Source of the DNA: Sinorhizobium meliloti 4H41
Lineage (GTDB): Bacteria > Pseudomonadota > Alphaproteobacteria > Rhizobiales > Rhizobiaceae
Direction: 5' to 3'
Assembly (NCBI RefSeq): GCF_000375585.1
Contig: NZ_AQWP01000022.1
Span: 290-45,079 of the forward strand
DNA: 44,790 nucleotides
The position numbers and the translations under genes were made by a program. Under the pieces are notes generated by a model. That model was not told the origin of the DNA. It ran no database searches and saw nothing but the letters and a program-made list of their open reading frames with translations. Within the stretch, counting starts at the first letter, position 1. The number at the start of each line of letters is the position of its first letter. Below, one piece after another: positions 40,330-44,790 of this stretch.

Positions 40330-41345
40330 TTTACCACCTGCAATCTGGCGCGTGCATGCCATCCAGCAGCTGCCGCAACCACGATTATGATCGCACCGCT
40401 GATGATGCTGCGTGTATAGGGACCCGTCCCGCTCTGGATGAGGCCATTGTTCAAGACTTCGAGGAGCAGCGCGCCAATGGCGCTTTGGATCGCACCACCT
40501 TTTCCTCCGACTAGAAGCGTGCCGCCAAGCACAGCCGCGCTGATGCCTGGGAAAAGCAGCCCCTCGCCAATATTGGCGTTTCCATTGCCAAGCTGGGCCG
40601 ACATCAAAACCCCGGCAAGCGCTGCGAAAAGGCCCGAAAGCCCGAAGGCCGCGATTTTGAATCGCGCGATCGGCAACCCGGTCTGCTTGAGGATGCCCTC
40701 GTCGCCGCCGATGGCGTAGATGCTGCGGCCAAGGGACGTGAAATTCAGAATAAGATGACCGATCAAAACACAGGCCAGCGCGACATAGACAACCATCGTG
40801 AAACCGCCGAATTTCGCCTGTGCGACCGCTGAAACCCAGGGGTCATTGATCCGCGGCACGGTATCCGGAAACAGTATCGCCGCAATGCCGAGACACACAA
40901 ACCAGCTTCCGAGGGTCACGATCAGAGAAGGCATCTTAAATAGCGCATTCATAGCGCCGTTGCACAAACCGATGAAGAGTCCGAAGCCGAGCGCCGCGGC
41001 CACCCCCAATATGCCGAGGTCGTTCGCATTGACGCTATTGAGCACAAGAAGGGACAGGATCATGCTCGAGGCCGCGATAACCCCTTCCGCGGAGAGGTCG
41101 ATCGCGCCGCAAATGATCACGAACGAAAGCGCCACTGCGAGGATGACGGGGACTGCCGAAGCTTCGAGGATTGATCGAATGTTGTCGACTGACAGGAACG
41201 AACGCGTTGTCAGCTCGAAGAACACGGATAGCACCACTACCGCAAGGAGCGGGCCGAGTTTGAGGAGCCAGTTGCTGAGCGGCTGGCTGCCGGCGCGAAC
41301 GCTGTTCGACGGCGCGGAAAGAATGTGATCGGTCATCTTTGTCAT
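40326..41345 (-). CDS. Ribose-type ABC transporter permease
   Basis: The product is about 339 residues from the ATG at 41345; a TTG at 41360 is another option, and neither has a strong ribosome site. The RbsC-like core is VIICGAIDLSAEGVIAASSM, LFKMPSLIVTLGSWFVCLGI and GGTLLVGGKGGAIQSAIGAL. It is followed with an ATGA overlap by the ATPase gene. Together with the permease at 37836 it probably builds the membrane channel. Confidence 0.9.
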   Translation of the reverse strand: MTKMTDHILSAPSNSVRAGSQPLSNWLLKLGPLLAVVVLSVFFELTTRSFLSVDNIRSILEASAVPVILAVALSFVIICGAIDLSAEGVIAASSMILSLLVLNSVNANDLGILGVAAALGFGLFIGLCNGAMNALFKMPSLIVTLGSWFVCLGIAAILFPDTVPRINDPWVSAVAQAKFGGFTMVVYVALACVLIGHLILNFTSLGRSIYAIGGDEGILKQTGLPIARFKIAAFGLSGLFAALAGVLMSAQLGNGNANIGEGLLFPGISAAVLGGTLLVGGKGGAIQSAIGALLLEVLNNGLIQSGTGPYTRSIISGAIIIVVAAAAGWHARARLQVVK

Positions 41346-41414
41346 GTCGCTCGATGTCAAAGGGAGAACGGGCCGCGACTTCGTTGCCGCGGCCCACGAG
41401 ATGGTTTGAGCCGC

Positions 41415-42545
41415 CTACCGGACGTTGTTAGCACCTTCCGGGATTTGGCCGTCAGACTGCTCCCAGATCTTGGCTTTGATGTCGGCGTAGTCGTACGCCG
41501 GCGTCGACCTTTTGAGCTCAATGAACTTGTCGACGTTGCTCGCATCGACACCCTGCTGCTTCAGATAGAAGTCGCGCTTCTCTTCCGGCAGCGTTGCGAG
41601 GTCGATATCACCTGCCGCGACACCATACGCCAGAGCCGCTGTAACGGCTCCCTGTAGCGTGGGGTTCTGCCAAACAGTCGCGAGCATATCGCCCTTTTTA
41701 ATGAGGTCGAAGGCTACCGCCGAGCCGTCGGAGCCGGTGACAAGAATCTTTCCGTTGAGACCTTTTTCGCGCAGCGCTGCGATTGCGCCGCTTGCCATTG
41801 CGTCGTTGCCGGAGGCGATCGCCTTCAGTTCATCGCCATATTTGGCAAGCCATGTACGCGTGATCGTTTGCCCCTTGATCTCTTGCCACTCGCCGTACTG
41901 AACGTCGACGAGTTCAAGGCCGGGGCATTCGGCGATAGCCTTCTTCAAGCCATCGAGTCGTTGCCGCGCTACTGCGCTCGACGAGCCGCCGCCAATCGCC
42001 GCAATCTTACCTTTCCCATCGAGGGCCTTGCAGATTGCCATGCCGCCGATATAGCCAGATGCAACCCCGTCAAAGGAATTGTGCGCCACCCAGGTGTCGC
42101 TCTGCGTGTCCCACGGATGGAGTTCTTCAGGTCGGTTCCAAATGGTCACGACCTTCACACCCGCACGGGCTGACCGATCGAGGATTGCCTTGGTGAAGGC
42201 GTTCGTCGAGGGGATCGCAACGAGGGCACACTTTTCGCAGCCGCTGGAGTAGACAGCGGAAAGCTGCGTGAGCAGCTGCTGTCCCTGATAGTTAGCGACA
42301 ACCACTACCGCTTCCTTGCCGACGGAAGCCGCGACCGACTTCGCTCCTTGCAGAAACTCGGCCCAGTATTCGCTCGCGGTTTCATCGACGCCGAGAATGA
42401 TGCGTCCGCTTGTGTCTTGAGCGGCGGCAGGCTGCGCTTTGAACACCACCGAAGAAGCGCCGATGGCGGCGGCAGCGGCAATCACACCGACGGTTCTGAT
42501 ACCTGGAAATAGCAATATAGTTCTCCTCAGTTTGTTGAAGTTCAC
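41415..42545 (-). CDS. Sugar-type (type 1) periplasmic binding protein
   Basis: After a signal peptide (hydrophobic core VGVIAAAAAIGASSVVF, cleavage near PAAAQ), the protein has the type 1 binding fold: IILGVDETASEYWAEFLQGA, CALVAIPSTNAFTKAILDRS, then KIAAIGGGSSSAVARQRLDG and LKAIASGNDAMASGAIAAL. The length is 376 residues from GTG 42545. A TTG at 42515 has a better Shine-Dalgarno (AGGAG seven bases upstream) and would still leave a short signal peptide, so the start is open. The ligand is unknown. The fold is used for sugars and related small polar compounds, which makes pairing with formamidase-like enzymes unusual. Confidence 0.9.
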   Translation of the reverse strand: MNFNKLRRTILLFPGIRTVGVIAAAAAIGASSVVFKAQPAAAQDTSGRIILGVDETASEYWAEFLQGAKSVAASVGKEAVVVVANYQGQQLLTQLSAVYSSGCEKCALVAIPSTNAFTKAILDRSARAGVKVVTIWNRPEELHPWDTQSDTWVAHNSFDGVASGYIGGMAICKALDGKGKIAAIGGGSSSAVARQRLDGLKKAIAECPGLELVDVQYGEWQEIKGQTITRTWLAKYGDELKAIASGNDAMASGAIAALREKGLNGKILVTGSDGSAVAFDLIKKGDMLATVWQNPTLQGAVTAALAYGVAAGDIDLATLPEEKRDFYLKQQGVDASNVDKFIELKRSTPAYDYADIKAKIWEQSDGQIPEGANNVR

Positions 42546-42820
42546 GCCGCTGATTTGGAGGCGCGGGCTTTCGTTCCGCCTGCTTTACTAGGTCGGTGAT
42601 AATTCATACTTCACGAATACACGGAAACTGGGGAACCGCTTACTGAGATGTTCCTCCCCTCTCCAAATTGTACTCAGTTCCCATTCATTGTTGGTTTTGT
42701 GCACCGTTGCACAGGCTCTGACGGTCGTCAATAAAAATCAGAGCCGATGTTTATTTTTTTGCGGGGCCGCTTCCATCGCGCATCCAAAAAGAATATTTAG
42801 AAACGTTAGGAGCTGAAATT
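42546..42820. promoter_or_regulatory. Divergent control region between the importer-formamidase operon and lacI-type gene
   Basis: This AT-richer gap of 275 bases must hold both divergent promoters. It contains the palindrome at 42698-42713. A weak plus-strand promoter candidate for the regulator is TTGCAC (42707-42712), 17 bases, AATAAA (42730-42735), so the palindrome would cover its -35 box. AGGAGC at 42809-42814 serves the regulator GTG. No good leftward -10 box was found. Confidence 0.5.
42698..42713. promoter_or_regulatory. Likely LacI-family operator TGTGCA-CCGT-TGCACA
   Basis: Six-base perfect arms flank CCGT with a central CG, the shape usual for LacI/GalR operators. It lies in the divergent region, about 108 bases before the regulator start and 153 before the binding-protein start. 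It is the best candidate site for control of both directions by the protein at 42821. Confidence 0.6.
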
Positions 42821-43897
42821 GTGACTCAGGGTAGTACGGGAGCAGGAATGACTCGAACGACAATTCGGGATGTGGCGAAAATGGCGGCTGTATCGCCATC
42901 CACCGTGTCGAACTTTCTTAATGGTCGTCTTCACCACATGACGACCGAGACCAAGGGATCGATCGAACGCGCCATCGAAAGCCTGAATTACAGACCGAGT
43001 AGTGCCGCGAGACATTTCCGTGCGGGGCGCGCGCCCTACCTTGGCTTGCTGATTCCGACTACGGCCAACGTCTTTTTCGGGGAATTTGCACTCGAAGTGG
43101 AGCGCGCAGCCCGCGCTCACGGCTACAACTGCATCCTGTGCAGCACGATGAACAATAACATGCTCGAGGACGATCTCTGGAAACGGATCACGGAACTGGG
43201 TATCCACGGCGTTGTGTGCGCATCGGCGTTCGTAACCGCCGCACAACTTGAGCAACACAGTAAGCTCGGTATTTCGGTAGTAGCGGTCGACGAAAAGCCA
43301 ACGGCGTCGCTTCCGCGTAATGTCGATTTCGTGTCCGTTGACCACGGCGCTAACGTTAGAATTGCATTCGAGCATCTTCGTTCTCTTGGCCACGAAAGAA
43401 TCGCGTTTGTCACCGACGGCCTCGCAACCGTACATAGCCGACGAACTAAACTCGAATCGTTCCAGCGGATTGTCGCCGAGGGTGGCTATAGAGAGTGCCC
43501 GGTGATTTCGATCGAGTCGGACACCGGGGATATTCCCTTCATCAGCACCCAATATGCCGACATTGGCTACAAGGCATCCCAGCGGCTGCTCAAGGAGTGG
43601 CCGTCTACCACCGGCGTAATTACGTTTACGGACTTCGCCGCTCCCGGTCTCGTTCGCGGTTTCAGGGAGGGAGGCCTCGATGTTCCTGGCGACATCTCAA
43701 TTGTCGGGATCGACGGCACAGCAATGGGGGAACTGTTGTCGCCGCCTTTGACCACGGCCAGACAACCACTAGACCTGACAGCCCATGCTGCGGTCGAGTG
43801 CCTGCTTGAACGGCTCGAAGGCCAGCGGGTCGCTCAGCGTGAAATGCTCATCCCTCCCCATATGCTCCTGAGGGAATCGACCGCGCCCGCCCGATGA
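42821..43897 (+). CDS. LacI-family transcriptional regulator
   Basis: A ribosome site AGGAGC lies seven bases before the GTG at 42821. The LacI helix-turn-helix is TTIRDVAKMAAVSPSTVSNF at about 11-30, followed by the hinge region NYRPSSAARHFRAGRA. The ligand-binding domain has LGLLIPTTANVFFGEFALEV, VDFVSVDHGANVRIAFEHL and ISIVGIDGTAMGELLSPPLT, ending with LTAHAAVECLLERLEGQ. The length is 358 residues. It is divergent from the importer-formamidase operon, so it is probably its repressor, released by the substrate or a product. The inducer is unknown. Confidence 0.92.
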   Translation: MTQGSTGAGMTRTTIRDVAKMAAVSPSTVSNFLNGRLHHMTTETKGSIERAIESLNYRPSSAARHFRAGRAPYLGLLIPTTANVFFGEFALEVERAARAHGYNCILCSTMNNNMLEDDLWKRITELGIHGVVCASAFVTAAQLEQHSKLGISVVAVDEKPTASLPRNVDFVSVDHGANVRIAFEHLRSLGHERIAFVTDGLATVHSRRTKLESFQRIVAEGGYRECPVISIESDTGDIPFISTQYADIGYKASQRLLKEWPSTTGVITFTDFAAPGLVRGFREGGLDVPGDISIVGIDGTAMGELLSPPLTTARQPLDLTAHAAVECLLERLEGQRVAQREMLIPPHMLLRESTAPAR

Positions 43898-44509
43898 TCT
43901 GATGTGATTTACGCCGTTTTCCAGGTGCGCTGACGCTCTTACGGGCGCAGGAAAAGCCCGATGCCTTGCGGCACCGGGCGAAGTAGCAGGACCGCTGGCT
44001 CGGCCTCTGGGTGGAACGAATTAATTGGTGAAGCGAAACGGAGTTGCGTCGCCAAACGGGATGTCAGCTCGGCCTCATTTTACGACCAACGTCACCCGCC
44101 GTGCGGGCTCGGCAGATATGATCCCATTCGGCAATTTGAACGTTTTCTATTGAACCCGAAGCACCAGCCCATGGATGGCCGCCGTATTCTTCTCCACCAT
44201 CGCAGCGTTCTACTGGGTAGTCACATCGATCTCGGCAACGGATGATGGAACCTGCCGGAGAATGATGACCTCTTCGCGCGTGACGTTCATCTGTTGTCGC
44301 CATCTGGGACCAAAGCCAGACAGCCGATTCGATCTGATATCATCGTGGCGGACACGGCCGCCGTTCTGGTTCCGCCGCGTATCTGCCGAAAAATAGGCTA
44401 TTGGCCGGGAATGCCGACGGCGGAAGGACTTGGGCGACACCCTCCACGCTTTTTGGCCGATAATGGTGGTGGCTAGCGCCTTGCTCTTTGCGCCAACATA
44501 CTGAGGAAC
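43898..44509. other. Region without a recognisable gene, next to IS66
   Basis: About 610 bases hold only short frames on both strands with no family resemblance. A terminator-like hairpin lies at 43951-43979. One short plus-strand frame (near 44175) has a hydrophobic start MAAVFFSTIAAFYWVVTSI but no ribosome site and a basic random tail. The stretch looks like decayed DNA beside an insertion sequence. Confidence 0.5.
43951..43979 (-). terminator. Terminator-like hairpin pointing leftward
   Basis: On the minus strand GCCCGGTGCC-GCAA-GGCATCGGGC forms a ten-base stem with one mismatch and is followed by TTTTCC. This orientation would end leftward transcripts entering from the IS66 side, protecting the regulator gene. 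On the plus strand it stands 54 bases after the regulator stop but lacks a T-run. Confidence 0.55.
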
Positions 44510-44790
44510 GTAAGCGGTCAGCCGATAACGTCAGGCTTGAACTTCCAGGGCATGAGCGCTTCTATTTCGGATGCGGGCCAGCCTTGAGCGATGCGGGTCA
44601 AGGTTTGGGAGAGCCAGTCGAGCGGATCGACGCAATTCATTTTGCAGGTTTGCAGCAAGGTGGCCACCGTCGCCCAGGTTCGTCCACCACCCTCGCTGCC
44701 GGCGAATAGACTGTTCTTTCTCGTAATTGTTTGGGGCCTGATCGCGCGCTCGACGATGTTGGAGTCGATCTCGATACGGCCGTCCGTCAG
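44510..44790 (-). mobile_element. End of an IS66-family insertion sequence, cut by the window edge
   Basis: The plus strand at 44510 reads GTAAGCGGTCAGCCG. GTAAGCG is the usual terminus of IS66 elements. The transposase stop lies only eight bases inside this boundary, which is also usual. The rest of the element, including its other genes and far repeat, lies outside the window. The eight bases just outside, ending AGGAAC, would be one target-site copy if the insertion is intact. Confidence 0.75.
44518..44790 (-). CDS. tnpC: IS66 transposase (TnpC), C-terminal part
   Basis: The visible 90 residues read LTDGRIEIDSNIVERAIRPQ, then KNSLFAGSEGGGRTWATVAT, LLQTCKMNCVDPLDWLSQTL and end PWKFKPDVIG. 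This is the standard end of IS66 transposases, including the catalytic Glu region (IVERAIRP) and the small C-terminal domain. The frame is intact as far as it can be seen. The start lies beyond the right edge. Confidence 0.92.
   Translation of the reverse strand: MTDGRIEIDSNIVERAIRPQTITRKNSLFAGSEGGGRTWATVATLLQTCKMNCVDPLDWLSQTLTRIAQGWPASEIEALMPWKFKPDVIG

Noticed and set aside
44175..44396. A short plus-strand frame with a hydrophobic start
   Set aside because: No ribosome site, a random basic tail and no relatives that I recognise; it lies in gene-free DNA beside IS66.
1..44790. CRISPR arrays, tRNA or rRNA genes
   Set aside because: I saw no regularly spaced repeats, no cloverleaf with a T-loop and no rRNA sequence while reading the window.

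Overview
The window looks like a high-GC alphaproteobacterial chromosome or large replicon. It most resembles Hyphomicrobiales (Rhizobium/Mesorhizobium/Aminobacter relatives). This is an inference from gene families, the order fdhD-mobA-moeA, and the DUF3305/DUF3306/DUF6352/DUF6505 set around formate dehydrogenase; no database search was run. No rRNA, tRNA or CRISPR was seen.

Region 1 (1-2.1 kb) holds the cut-off start of an unknown gene and an exported-type epoxide hydrolase. The twin-arginine leader of the hydrolase is separated from the body by an apparent frameshift.

Region 2 (2.1-26 kb) is a dense respiratory formate dehydrogenase locus. fdhD, mobA, a 26-codon sORF and moeA run rightward and overlap, followed by two small exported or membrane proteins. 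A long leftward operon (15.7 to 6.3 kb) encodes a lipoate-ligase-like protein, DUF6505, DUF6352, DUF3305, DUF3306, a TorD-like chaperone, a small Tat protein and the catalytic, Fe-S and cytochrome b subunits. A rightward multi-cluster ferredoxin-like protein, a leftward WD40-cytochrome c fusion and a DUF6494 protein follow. Next come a HTH regulator with a PBP-like domain, a tungstate-type importer (tupB, tupC, tupA), a degenerate MoeA-like protein and a MoeA-PBP fusion. The catalytic subunit has Cys where E. coli FdnG has selenocysteine. Metal uptake, cofactor synthesis, maturation and enzyme are therefore together, and the metal may be tungsten.

Region 3 (26-27.3 kb) is a scar: an internally deleted IS30 transposase and the tail of a RecD-like helicase.

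Region 4 (27.3-43.9 kb) is an accessory catabolic region. A LacI-type regulator reads rightward. A perfect-arm palindrome lies between it and a leftward gene series: sugar-type binding protein, permease, ATPase, permease, then TWO tandem copies of a three-gene module (Dabb-domain protein, N,N-dimethylformamidase-like small subunit, large subunit). A strong hairpin closes the series. Behind it lies a leftward polar amino-acid ABC transporter and a response-regulator-like protein with a MarR-type output domain. The duplicated Dabb/DMFase module under a LacI regulator and a ribose-type importer is the most unusual system here. DMFase chemistry releases formate, which the formate dehydrogenase of region 2 could oxidise.

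Region 5 (43.9-44.8 kb) has no recognisable gene until the end of an IS66 element that runs off the window.
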